NCBI GenBank assembly: GCA_029168955.1
Contig: JAPDOI010000363.1
Location: forward strand, 124,001 to 188,000
Direction of reading: 5' to 3'
DNA from: Aplectana chamaeleonis
Lineage: Eukaryota > Nematoda > Chromadorea > Rhabditida > Cosmocercidae
DNA length: 64,000 nt
The notes under the pieces are model-generated. The model had not been told where the DNA came from, did no database searches, and saw only the letters and a list, made by a program, of their open reading frames with translations. Each line of letters starts with the position of its first letter. Position 1 is the stretch's first letter. Below are positions 23,301 to 31,837 of this stretch, piece after piece. A program made the translations under genes and the position numbers.

Positions 23301-25617
23301 GTTATTACATATGTGCGCGAAGTTTGAACACAAACTACGCCAGCAAGAGGGAAACAATAATTCGAGTGCGGTCCGTGCAGACTGTACCTAGCCTTCAACC
23401 TTCATACTATGCATATTTCATCAGTACTTTACCTTCAATGATACTCAGGTTTCTGCTCGAACGTTCCTGTACCACCGTGCCGTCTGCCTGGATATCAGGA
23501 CCCGCGAAATTGTGGATCATGCAAGTGTCCGCGAATATTTGGTGGCAAATACTGCGAAAAACTACCGGAAGGCACAGCACCTAACTGCAACGGGGCTACT
23601 CTCCAGGTAAGTAAAGACTGTCAAACCCAATCTTTTCCACAGAATATTTCCGGTCAAAGAAAGCTAGCTTGAATATTTTACCCTTTCACAGGCTAATTCA
23701 ACATGGACAACGTTGAAGGGCAAAGCAGGCAACCCGGACAGTTATGCACCAGAAACAAACCCCACAGACTGCTTTTGGCACATTACTGTGAGTAGCTTCG
23801 AATTTTGTTAGGAATCAAAGGTTTGGGGTCAAGAAAATGCTTTCCGACTCTATACTTGAAAACTAACTTTTTTAATTCTAATACAACTTAGGCACCCGCT
23901 GGTCGCAAAATCCAGGTGCGCTTAAGCACGCCACCTATTAACTGCATGGAAGGATGTCCATGGCAGTCCATAGAGGTCAACCTTGGAGCGTTCGATCTTT
24001 ACGGAATGATGTAAGAAAAGCTCACAACTTGAAGGCAGTGTTCACGATAAATCTCGTTCTCGAGGTCTCGGTGTGAAACACTAAGGCCCCCGTCATAGTC
24101 GGTGGATCTACTGAGTCCCAACGGGTCGATACGCACCGAATTCGTGTGAGACGGGCGCAAAAAAATCAACCCACCGAGTCCGACTGCGACCGTCCGAAAT
24201 CATCCTCACCCCACCTGTCCAATGATAATTCTTAAAAATGGTTTACGAGTTGAAGACAAAGACATGTTGAAAACAAGAAAAATCAGCCACCAAACAAATT
24301 CCGATTCACAGCTGAGGTGATAATCGTCACTATCAATTGCGTGTTTCGCAGAGGAGTTGGTTGGCGCTGGGGGCAACCGGACTCAGTAGGACTCATTCGG
24401 ACTCAGCAGGTTTTTCGACGAAGTCTGACGGGGGCCTAAGGCCCCGGTCATAGTTGGTGCTATTTGCATCTGCATCCCCCGCACCCCCAACACCCCCAGC
24501 ACCCCCAACACCCCCAACACCACCCCGGTCGATACGTATGTTTAAAATGATGGAGTGAGGTTGAGAAAATCACTCGATGCATCCAACTAGATATGACGAT
24601 GATTACGTGGCCAACAGGATTGCACCTGTTCAGAGAAATAGTGAAGGCGAGTATGGTGAAGTCACGGAGGTAGCAGTGAGGTTAGCTTTCTAGTGATACG
24701 CAATGTTTTATCTTCGACCCGCCCACCCATTGATTTTCTCATCCACGTATTGCATGGATATCGACCGCGTCGGATACATTGAGTGATTTTCTCAACCTCA
24801 CTCCATCATTTTAAACATACGTATCGACCGGGGGTGCGGGGGAGCGGGGGATACACCGAGTGATTTTCTCAGCTTCACCTCACCATGTTGTTCATACGTA
24901 TCGACCGGGTGGGTGTTGGGGGTGTTAGAGTGCGGGGGAAAATACGGGGGTGACACACCGAGTGATTTTTGCATCCCATTTTCAATGCATTCTGTGTGTA
25001 TCGACCGGGCTGGAGGCGTCGGCTCATCCAACTATGACCGGGGCCTAAGTTGGGAGGTGCTGTAGAGGATAGGGTCGAAGACAGCAACGAAAACTGGCCA
25101 GAAATAACTACAAACGGCTTTGAATGCTTTCCCGGTGCGCCTACCTATCCCGGTCCGCCCCCAATCGGACGAGCTTGTGGCGCCGCACACATTTCGATGG
25201 CAAATTGCCAAGCAACTCTGCCGCAGTTATCATTATCAATTCGCGCAGATTTCGCAATTAGCGCGCGCTTGCCGAAATCAGCAGGGCCCATGATTCTCGG
25301 CCACGCCCTGAATTTAGAAACCGTTATTTTGACCTAATCTCGACGTTTTTCTTCCCTGTTTCTTCACTATTACTTACCTTTCGACCAAACAATCCCATTT
25401 TTGGGTCGAACCCGAGTGCGATACTCATCGTGAACACTGTCTTTAAAACTTCATGAGGTCAGGAGGAGTTTTCTGTGTGAACCGATCGCTCCTCTTCAGA
25501 ATGTGTTGTCAGTCGGCTGTTGGGCAGGAATACACGTCAACCGCCAACTTGGTGGCTATAAGAGGAGCAGTGCGGTACAATCAGCTGACATTCGGACTCG
25601 ACTACCGTCTGGCCTAA
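14308..25617 (+). CDS. Astacin-family zinc metalloprotease with EGF and CUB domains (gene 2)
   Basis: Thirteen exons join in phase (1485 nt, 494 residues): 14308-14376, 14489-14626, 15186-15348, 15453-15551, 15603-15673, 16023-16142, 16247-16378, 16438-16507, 16606-16737, 23449-23606, 23692-23787, 23892-24010 and 25500-25617 (TAA). The order is: signal peptide (MLHIILFLGVVFHYPVA), propeptide with EEDIALTPKQA, furin site RPKR in exon 4, catalytic domain with NTCLSF, GSGCWSYVG, zinc site [20 protein letters not shown] and Met-turn YGSVMQY, EGF-like module (CKCPRIFGGKYC), and CUB (DCFWHIT to FGLDYRLA). A secreted zinc endopeptidase is expected, activated by removal of the propeptide. All catalytic residues are present. 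The 16738-23448 intron is transposon-filled, so splicing across it needs a transcript. Nematode NAS proteins share this architecture. Confidence 0.88.
14652..15129. mobile_element. TTAA-type MITE in the second intron of gene 2
   Basis: The left spacer is TTGA; the ends are AGGCACTGTTCACGAT and ATCGTAAACACTGCCT. The body (GATCGTGAGATGAGCGATG; CTCTTTACTCAGGTCAGCTCGCATACA) matches 12470-12955. It makes up most of the intron between the two propeptide exons. Confidence 0.75.
16848..17331. mobile_element. TTAA-type MITE, family A, first of a joined trio
   Basis: TTAA lies at 16844-16847. The ends are AGGCAGTGTTCACGAT and ATCGTGAACACTGCCT. It is followed after 4 bp (TTGA) by a second copy of the same family in the same orientation. 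It lies in the large intron of gene 2. Confidence 0.85.
17336..17820. mobile_element. TTAA-type MITE, family A, second of a joined trio
   Basis: It starts AGGCAGTGTTCACGGT and ends ATCGTGAACACTGCCT, with spacers TTGA (17332-17335) and TTAA (17821-17824). It is colinear with the preceding copy. Confidence 0.85.
17825..18343. mobile_element. TTAA element with CCC-starting ends (piggyBac-like MITE)
   Basis: The left end CCCATTCACGACCACG and right end CGTGGTCGTGAATGGG are inverted, flanked by TTAA (left) and TCAA (right). A TCCCACCGGTGGGACACG palindrome occurs near both ends (about 17899 and 18312). CCC termini with a TTAA target fit the piggyBac superfamily. No transposase is encoded. Confidence 0.7.
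18793..19266. mobile_element. TTAA-type MITE, family B
   Basis: The flanks are TTAA (18789-18792) and CTAA (19267-19270). The ends are AGGCAGCAGACACACTC and GAACGTGTCTGCTGCCT. The body matches family B at 11455-11905 and 47070-47535 in reverse orientation. Confidence 0.8.
19267..22412. other. Gene-free interior of the large gene 2 intron
   Basis: 19290-19860 is GC-richer, with an imperfect palindrome at about 19768-19828 (CGCGACGCGAACCC against GGGTTCGCGTTGCGAC). 19900-22000 is AT-rich. I see no exon with consensus splice sites and no recognised element ends. The 128-codon frame at 22020-22406 (-) resembles nothing I know. Confidence 0.4.
22413..22609 (-). CDS. Possible 3' terminal exon of an unknown gene
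   Basis: On the minus strand an open frame ends CGIEKRSRYASESSIETRVWTF with its stop at 22421, and an AATAAA lies within ten bases after the stop (about 22413). An acceptor-like CGCCGCAG is at about 22552. The predicted end holds three clustered Cys (CANSMCLPMC). I do not recognise the family and see no upstream exons. It would lie in antisense inside the gene 2 intron. Confidence 0.25.
22811..23115. mobile_element. hAT-type MITE with perfect 8-bp target duplication
   Basis: The ends CAGGGATGAGCGGA and TCCGCTCATCCCTG are inverted, flanked on both sides by ATCGGCAT (22803-22810 and 23116-23123). CAGGG-type ends with an 8-bp duplication are characteristic of hAT. The interior is repetitive (GGTTTCGGAA, GCGAAACGCGGAA). 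It landed in the end of a CGGCATGGATC hairpin element. Confidence 0.85.
23198..23269 (+). repeat. Partial duplicate of the gene 2 EGF exon start
   Basis: GATCAGTACTTTACC to GGATATC repeats about 72 bases of 23420-23495, that is, the intron end, acceptor and first 14 or so EGF codons. It then breaks off into TCTTCACGATCCATGCCG. It offers a decoy acceptor 222 bp upstream of the real one but no complete exon. Confidence 0.8.
24085..24436. mobile_element. Harbinger-like MITE, TAA target
   Basis: The ends GGCCCCCGTC and GACGGGGGCC lie between TAA trinucleotides (24082-24084 and 24437-24439). The same element is in copy 2 at 32474-32917, and a relative with TTA targets is at 57945-58402. Confidence 0.8.
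24440..25045. mobile_element. Second Harbinger-like MITE, present only in duplication copy 1
   Basis: The ends GGCCCCGGTCATAGTTGG and CCAACTATGACCGGGGCC are near-perfect inverted repeats, with TAA on both sides. Copy 2 keeps a single TAA at this point (32918-32920). The interior has a C-rich CACCCCCAA tandem array (about 24474-24530) and internal inverted repeats (CATACGTATCGACCGGG). Confidence 0.85.
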
Positions 25618-25651
25618 TTCCCAAAAACGACAATTGGTTAGCTTAATTAAT

Positions 25652-25657
25652 AATAAA
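25652..25657 (+). terminator. Polyadenylation signal of gene 2
   Basis: AATAAA begins 35 bases after the TAA stop codon. The duplicate has the same signal at 33525-33530. Confidence 0.6.
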
Positions 25658-25879
25658 AGTTTGAAATTCTTAGAGTATATCAATCTTTCGGGGAATGCGA
25701 CACACATTCGACTTCAAGTCAGAGTCGTGGAGGCTTTTGAATGTGTATTCTACCCTATACCACGACTTGGGGGGAGGGGTGGCCAGCTAATGTTTAAGTC
25801 AGTGCTTTTATCCTCCCAGACAAGTCTGGTAGCAATTTACCGAACTCGGAAGGATAGAAGACTTGGTTGGCCTAGAGCG

Positions 25880-25960
25880 AGGATCGATCACTCGACCATT
25901 TGCGTGACAGTGGCGCCGCTTGCCACTGCACTACACGCACCCAAGCGGATCTTGGTGGTA
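25880..25960 (-). repeat. tRNA-like sequence, possible SINE head
   Basis: The minus strand has TAGTGCAGTGG, a full A-box match, then about 45 bases later TGATCGATCC, a weak B box. It does not fold as a complete tRNA by eye. The copy in the duplicate is at about 33743-33822. Confidence 0.35.
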
Positions 25961-26096
25961 TGATCGCGGCATTCTCGCCCGGATATGGATTATTGTTGAA
26001 ATCGGTTTCGTCAAGCTTAATGCTCTCCTTGAACTTCGACAGGACAAAAACTTGCTGTAAGAGCGTTGCCGCGCGATTAGGGTGCCTGCGATTGGC

Positions 26097-26213
26097 ACGG
26101 ATCACACTGATACTTTGCGTTCCTTATTGTAAGTTGGCACAAACTCTGTGCACACATGTTATGACATATGCGCGCCGAGTTCGCAACAAGGCACAATAAA
26201 AACGCAAAGTATC
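26097..26213. repeat. Hairpin repeat with ACTTTGCGTT / AACGCAAAGT arms
   Basis: ACTGATACTTTGCGTT at the left pairs with AACGCAAAGTATCAGC at the right, and inner arms (CACAAACTCTGTGC against GCGCCGAGTTCGC) extend the stem. The copy in the duplicate is at about 34013-34126. Related pieces are at 55485-55550 and 53807-53945. Confidence 0.6.
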
Positions 26214-26571
26214 AGCACTAAACGATTTATAGGCCTAAAAAGTGCCTTCGCGACGCCCGCTCGACACGCACGCCGACCGCGTGGGCGTACAGCCTCATTC
26301 AGACACATAATTTCTTTCAAACTGACGCTCATGGTTAGCGACGACTTATACGTTTTTTAAGCAGCATAATGCTCCGAGTCAATAAATTTCCATCTTTTTT
26401 GGAGGCAACACGTAAACCCTACTAATTCCCGCTACTTCCGCAATTTTTTTTCGGTTTCCTTTTTTATTTTTCGGAAACCGGAAACCAAAGACCCAAAAAC
26501 CTGCAGGAATCAGAATCCGAAAAATGGAATACCGCTTATCCTTAGTCTTCACTTACTGAATGTAAGGATTT

Positions 26572-26835
26572 TTAACGACGCAATGAATTAAGGTATTCGA
26601 GATGATCGATTTTCTGGCCTAATTTAACGATCCAAGATTTTTTCGCAAAAGCGACATGCTTCATTCCGCTAAAAATCGCAAAACCTATGGAGCTCGACCA
26701 TCCCCCTGCTGCATGCCCGAGAACTGCACCGCCAGGCATAAAAATGAGAACTGAAATAATAAACTTTTTATCCTTAACGACATAAACAGAACATGAACAA
26801 TCTCGAATTGAGCAACAATAAACAGCAACATTCAC
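26572..26835 (-). CDS. Uncharacterised open frame kept in both duplication copies
   Basis: This 87-codon frame has a hydrophobic middle (KFIISVLIFMPGGAVLGHAAGG). The duplicate at 34474-34749 stays open despite a 9-base C-run expansion (three extra residues). I recognise no family. Splice sites and a second conserved exon are lacking, so it may be chance. Confidence 0.2.
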   Translation of the reverse strand: MNVAVYCCSIRDCSCSVYVVKDKKFIISVLIFMPGGAVLGHAAGGWSSSIGFAIFSGMKHVAFAKKSWIVKLGQKIDHLEYLNSLRR

Positions 26836-26920
26836 CGCACCATTTCACTTTGAACTACTTTCCAGGACCGAATTGCGGTCGATATAGCGCCTCATGAGCT
26901 CCGCGTCGTGTTGCGTAACG

Positions 26921-27062
26921 TCGGCATGGATCCTGAAGACACTTCGTGTTCACTGTTGAAGGTTGGCGCAAACTTGATGCCATATGCTATAATATCGGTG
27001 CATCGAGTTTACGCCAATCTCCAATGGAAACGCAATGTCTCTTCAGGATCCATGCCGATGTT
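26921..27062. mobile_element. Hairpin MITE with CGGCATGGATCC ends
   Basis: CGGCATGGATCCTGAAGA at the left and TCTTCAGGATCCATGCCG at the right are exact inverted repeats, with a GTTGGCGCAAACTTGATG core. The duplicate copy is at 34832-34973. Confidence 0.75.
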
Positions 27063-27957
27063 ACACTAAACCAGCTCCTATGAATATATGTATATCACAG
27101 CTACCGCTCTATGTCCCTCTTCCCAGGTGGTACCCTAGTAGAACGCTTCGACAATTAAGACTATTATGCGCCAGGAATATTCAGAAAGAACAACATTGAG
27201 AACCTACACGAAATCTCACATGTCGTAGCTCAGCAGAGAATGTATATTCCATTAAACAATTTTTTACAGCTCACAATACAGCTTTGTTTCCTATTTAAGT
27301 GAACAGCAAAAGTCAATTAAGGAACATTCATAACTTACCAAGCTAAACATCTTGAGGAAGAAACAAAGACACAAGAAGCATCACACGGACAACTTTGTGG
27401 CAAGATATGATTTCAACAGATATACACAGTCACACGAAGCAGGCACATGACAGCAATAAATTATATAATCTAACAAACCATAGCACTATTCTCTAATATA
27501 ATCTTCAAATACAGACGTATGCAATAGGCTGTTGACCGATTCTTCCGCGAGAACCTCAGACTGGTGGAGAGCAACATGCAAAGCACGCAGTACCCGTCGC
27601 ACTACCCGTAGTTGTTTCACAAAACTAAAATGTTTATATGTGTAAGTTTGTGTTTAAAACGCACATCTGCTTATACAGACCAGACTGAAGCGGTATTTAG
27701 CAGTAGGGAGACTCACGCTCCACGTCACTCGTGGATTGGGGTAGACCCGCTCTTCGTCCCTTGCTCAAGGACGGGGAGCGGTTCTTCCCCTATCCATAGA
27801 CCCCCTCCAGCCTTGGGGCGATACCCTTGGCAGCCTTAGTTATCCTCCAGGTGTATTCTCTGGATGGTGGCTCGAAATCACCCTCCGAAGTCAGTATCGA
27901 ATCGCCAAATGAGCAATCAGAAAGACAATAAGCATTATATTATCAGTGATAAGACTG
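27063..27957. other. Distal part of the duplicated unit, no gene recognised
   Basis: It is shared with 34974-35872 almost base for base. It includes an open frame at 27612-27839 (35525-35752 in copy 2) with no recognisable domain. Its GGCTCGAAATCACCC and flanking sequence look non-coding. Confidence 0.4.
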
Positions 27958-27962
27958 TGCCG

Positions 27963-28897
27963 TGACTTCCGTCCGACTTATTCATCTAAAGGCCGCCGCC
28001 TGGCCTTCCGTCACTGGTCCCGCCACGATCTCTACAGAAGGAATTGCATCATCATGCAGGGACGCAGAATCCGCACGACCCCGTCGCCTGGCAAGTCAGA
28101 GCGTCAGTGTCGACGCCCCTTCGTCAGTGTGTGTCATCGATTGCCGTCATCGGGTGCGCTGCTCTTCGTGCGTTCGCGTCACATGCCTGTGACGTCCTGC
28201 TTCCTTCGATCGTCGTCAGTCCTGCGAGCCGTCCTGCCGATCCCGCGTACGGAGGAGGGTCTACCGTGCGGTGGCGCCCTGCCCGCACCTCCCCTGCTCC
28301 TGTCATCGCCTGATGGTAGAGCAGGGGCCTGGTCGACTTCCAGCCCTCACTGCCCGTGCGTCCGGTCCTCCCATGCCTGGGAGTTCGTCAGGTAGTAGGA
28401 GTTTGTCCTCTCCCGTCTCAACTGGGCAAGGTCCGTCCCTGACACGTAGGAGTAATTGTATTTTAACTTATGTATATATTTATCGCCGCGTTCAGTAGTT
28501 TAGTACTCTAAAGGGTAAACGCATATTTAATACTTGTGTCCTGTTGTGTGGCAATATCATACCGTACAGACGGTGTATACTTGGTTGGTGACATATGTTA
28601 TGTTTTGTGTGTACCGCGCAATGGCGGTTGTAGTTGGGTCAGACCTATCCTGGAGTTGGCCCTGGTTTGTGGGTAAGGGCGTGGTACCAGCGTAGTGTGC
28701 GACCGGAGGCTGTAGGGCCTAACACACATGTAGTATTCCATATACTCGGTTTCCGCGTGGCAGGCATAAGCATAGGGGCACGCCGTAAGTCCTCTGGTTC
28801 ATTCGTGTCGGGCTAGCGGCTACTCACACTCCGTGACAACCGATGCTGCAAGGACGGAAACGCAGACTCGGGGTGTAGTGTAGCACACGTCGCGACA
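27963..28897 (+). repeat. 5' LTR
   Basis: This 935-bp repeat has TG..CA ends and is nearly identical to 30735-31675 with scattered small indels (for example CCCCGTCG against CCCCCGTCG). The low divergence between the LTRs suggests recent insertion. Confidence 0.88.
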
Positions 28898-29122
28898 TGG
28901 TGCATCCGGCCGCAGTTGGACACGTGGGAAACCCGTGTCTGGCTGGCGTGATCGAATCCGCGCGTGCCCCCTTAGGCCGGTTGGGTCTCGGTGACTGCGT
29001 AGTAGCTAGCGTAGGGCCAGGGTAGTGCTAGGTAAGTTGTGGTGTCAGAGCGTTAGAAGGGGATCAGAGCGTTACAAGGGGACACCGCGTCCACGCGACC
29101 ACTCCCCTCATGGAGATGATCG

Positions 29123-29746
29123 CCATGTGGAACGCACTCGCGCACTATCATCGCGCAGGAGCCACCACCCCCTACGCGCCAATCTCCCCCCAATCCTCCC
29201 CAATCAAGCACTCAGCTTGACGCCTCACGTCTCCCGCCCCCATCTTCATCTCGCGCATCTTCCGCTCGCAACCCCCCTCGTGGTCCCACTCCGTCCTCGC
29301 GCCTGCAGGCTGGACCGCTAAGACGGCCCATTTTTACAGCAGCGTTCGACGAGGAAGGTAGACTCAAACCAGTCTACGTAACCCAACCCGGAGACCACGA
29401 GTATTCCCCATCCCGCTGCTTCTTCTGTGGTCAACACCACTTCAGCAGGGGTTGTCGTGTCGTGCCGTGTCTGTCGAACCGCGTGAGAATTCATGCGGAT
29501 GACGGCAGATGCTTCATGTGTGGAGGCATCCATGCTGAGCACGAATGCGAGCTTCGGGAACATCCGTGCCGAGCGTGTGGTGGTCGTGGTCATCACCCCG
29601 CGTTCTGCCCGAATAGCTCTCGGCTTACCTGCGATGTGTACCGCACAGCGATTACGATCGCGTCATGCGTCGCGCTAGACGCCAGGCTCAAGCCGTACGT
29701 GATCATCATCGTGAAGCCGAGTTCAAAGCATACGAGATGGAGATGA
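29123..29746 (+). CDS. Gag-like protein with three zinc knuckles
   Basis: An open frame of about 207 codons. A Pro/Ser-rich N-terminal half leads into three Cys-His knuckles: CFFCGQHHFSRGC and CFMCGGIHAEHEC (both C-x2-C-x3-H-x4-C), then CRACGGRGHHPAFC (C-x2-C-x4-H-x4-C). Nucleic-acid-binding Gag of LTR elements carries such knuckles. A start ATG is not clear in this frame: a frame beginning MEMIAMWNALAHY at 29110 overlaps it, so a frameshift may separate the true start. No pol frame follows. Confidence 0.6.
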   Translation, partial: PCGTHSRTIIAQEPPPPTRQSPPNPPQSSTQLDASRLPPPSSSRASSARNPPRGPTPSSRLQAGPLRRPIFTAAFDEEGRLKPVYVTQPGDHEYSPSRCFFCGQHHFSRGCRVVPCLSNRVRIHADDGRCFMCGGIHAEHECELREHPCRACGGRGHHPAFCPNSSRLTCDVYRTAITIASCVALDARLKPYVIIIVKPSSKHTRWR

Positions 29747-30734
29747 AGAGAGCAAGAGGATGAAGAGGATGATGAGTAAGTTGGTTAGGTTGAAGCAGCG
29801 TTCGTATCATTAAAACCGCGTTTAATATTCATTATTTTGGCAGACCTTAAGTCGCCCGTGTGTATATATTTTTTCCGCGTCAATTCTACTTCAGATTCGG
29901 GTTTCGACGTGCCTTGGATGCAGTATGGTTGATCTAGTGCCTTTGGTCGAGAGGCTGTATATACTTGCTTTTCCCTAGGGTTCTCATTTGTTCAATTCAT
30001 AGTTGGCCCGGGTTAGGAGTTTCTATTAACACGTGCTTAACACGTGTTTCGTTCGTGTGACCCGTGGGTTATTTCCGTGGCGTGAAACAAGAAGCGTTTC
30101 ACTAAATTCCCCCGTTCGGTGACGGAACGTGTATGACATTCGTAATTTCCCCCGCGTCACAAACTAAACTTTAAAGTGTTTCATGTTCGACGTGTCGTTG
30201 ATGATGCCGTTCGGTTCTCTCTGTCGTTATCGTCAATCAAGCCGTTCGCGCAAGCCATACTGTCCAGTCGCGTTACCTCAATACGCGACTCACAATCTCA
30301 CGTTGCCGTCAAACTCCCGATCTCGTCATGCCGTTACACTTCTATCGTCACAATGCGTCCAGCCGTCATGTACATATGGTGCCATCCCGTTCGTCAAGGA
30401 TCTCGTCAACTGCGTTTACCCGTGATATTTTTATTTATGTATATATTTTGTGTTGTAGTTTTTTGTATTGTGCGCCCTCTCCCGCACACCGTAGAATGTT
30501 CATAGAGGATGATAGAAGTGCAATGGCCCCCAAAATGTCAGAAGCTGCAAGACCACGGACCGAGCCTGTCTCTTCTTGTGGATCGACCTCCAGCCCGTCA
30601 TTCGTAATGGTCGTCGTCCATCGTAGGGTTAGGGTGCCCCTGAGAAAGTTAACTATGTATGTATATTCTAGTTAGGTTGGACTTTCTTCTCTGCTTGGCG
30701 TCTTGGCTCGTTCTTCTTTGGGCCCCCAGTGTCG
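29747..30734. other. Non-coding interior of the LTR element
   Basis: No pol motifs (DSG protease, YVDD-type reverse transcriptase, HHCC or DDE integrase) are seen on either strand. Reading frames at 30176-30675 are repetitive and overlap each other. Confidence 0.5.
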
Positions 30735-31675
30735 TGACTTCCGTCCGACTTATTCATCTAAAGGCCGCCGCCTGGCCTTCCGTCACTGGTCCCGCCACGA
30801 TCTCTACAGAAGGAATTGCATCATCATGCAGGGACGCAGAATCCGCACGACCCCCGTCGCCTGGCAAGTCAGAGCGTCAGTGTCGACGCCCCCTTCGTCA
30901 GAGTGTGTGTCATCGATTGCCGTCATCGGGTGCGCTGCTCTTCGTGCGTTCGCGTCACATGCCTGTGACGTCCTGCTTCCTTCGATCGTCGTCAGTCCTG
31001 CGAGTCGTCCTGCCGATCCCGCGTACGGAGTAGGGTCTACTGTGCGGAGTCGTTCTGCCCGCACCTCCCTGCTCCTGTCATCGCCTGATGGTAGAGCAGG
31101 GGCCTGGTCGACTTCCAGCCCTCACTGCCCGTGCGTCCGGTCCTCCCATGCCTGGGAGTTCGTCAGGTAGTAGGAGTTTGTCCTCTCCCGTTTCTCAGCT
31201 GGGCGAGGTCCGTCCCCTGACACGTAGGAGTAATTGTATTTTAACTTATGTATATATTTATCGCCGCGTTCAGTAGTTTAGTACTCTAAAGGGTAAACGC
31301 ATATTTAATACTTGTGTCCTGTTGTGTGGCAATATCATACCGTACAGACGGTGTATACTTGGTTGGTGACATATGTTATGTTTTGTGTGTACCGCGCAAT
31401 GGCGGTTGTAGTTGGGTCAGACCTATCCTGGAGTTGGCCCTGGTTTGTGGGTAAGGGCGTGGTACCAGCGTAGTGTGCGACCGGAGGCCGTAGGGCCTAA
31501 CACACATGTAGGATTCCATATACTCGGTTTCCGCGTGGGAGGCATAAGCATAGGGGCACGCCGTAAGTCCTCTGGTTCATTCGTGTCGGGCTAGCGGCTA
31601 CTCACACTCCGTGACAACCGATGCTGCAAGGACGGAAACGCAGACTCGGGGTGTAGTGTAGCACACGTCGCGACA
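30735..31675 (+). repeat. 3' LTR
   Basis: It is 941 bp, colinear with the 5' LTR, and followed by CATGCCGACC, which begins duplication copy 2. Confidence 0.88.
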
Positions 31676-31837
31676 CATGCCGACCTTATGTTATAACATA
31701 TCTGCGCGAAGTTTGAACACAAACTACGCCAGTAAGAGGGAAACAATAATTCGAGTGCGGTCCGTGCAGACTGTACCTAGCCTTCAACCTTCATACTATG
31801 CATATTTCATCAGTACTTTACCTTCAATGATACTCAG

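Larger units (their letters stand above)
24033..25442. mobile_element. TTAA-type MITE (variant A) carrying two Harbinger-like insertions
   Basis: It starts AGGCAGTGTTCACGAT after TTGA and ends ATCGTGAACACTGTCT before TTAA. The uninterrupted relative at 50553-50900 is about 350 bp, so the insertions at 24085-25045 account for the extra length. It occupies the intron before the last exon of gene 2. Confidence 0.8.
23300..27957. repeat. Segmental duplication, copy 1
   Basis: It is colinear with 31690-35872. It covers the last four exons of gene 2, the downstream hairpin elements, and an unannotated tail ending in GTGATAAGACTGTGCC. The main differences are an extra Harbinger-like element at 24440-25045 (copy 1 only), about 100 bp missing from the preceding element in copy 1, and a C-run near 34606 expanded in copy 2. 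Confidence 0.9.
27963..31675 (+). mobile_element. Pol-less LTR retrotransposon
   Basis: The direct LTRs are 27963-28897 and 30735-31675; both begin TGACTTCCGTCCGAC and end CGTCGCGACA. A primer-binding-like TGGTGCATCCGG follows the 5' LTR directly. The 1.84-kb interior has a gag-like zinc-knuckle frame but no protease, reverse transcriptase or integrase, so it needs an autonomous relative. There is no clear polypurine tract before the 3' LTR. It sits exactly between the two segmental-duplication copies. A TGCCG occurs at 27958-27962 and 31678-31682, a candidate target duplication offset by two bases. Confidence 0.85.

Noticed and set aside
27946..28395. 149-codon and overlapping frames repeated at 30659-31170
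   Set aside because: These are LTR sequence; frames differ between the two LTRs through small indels, so they are not coding.
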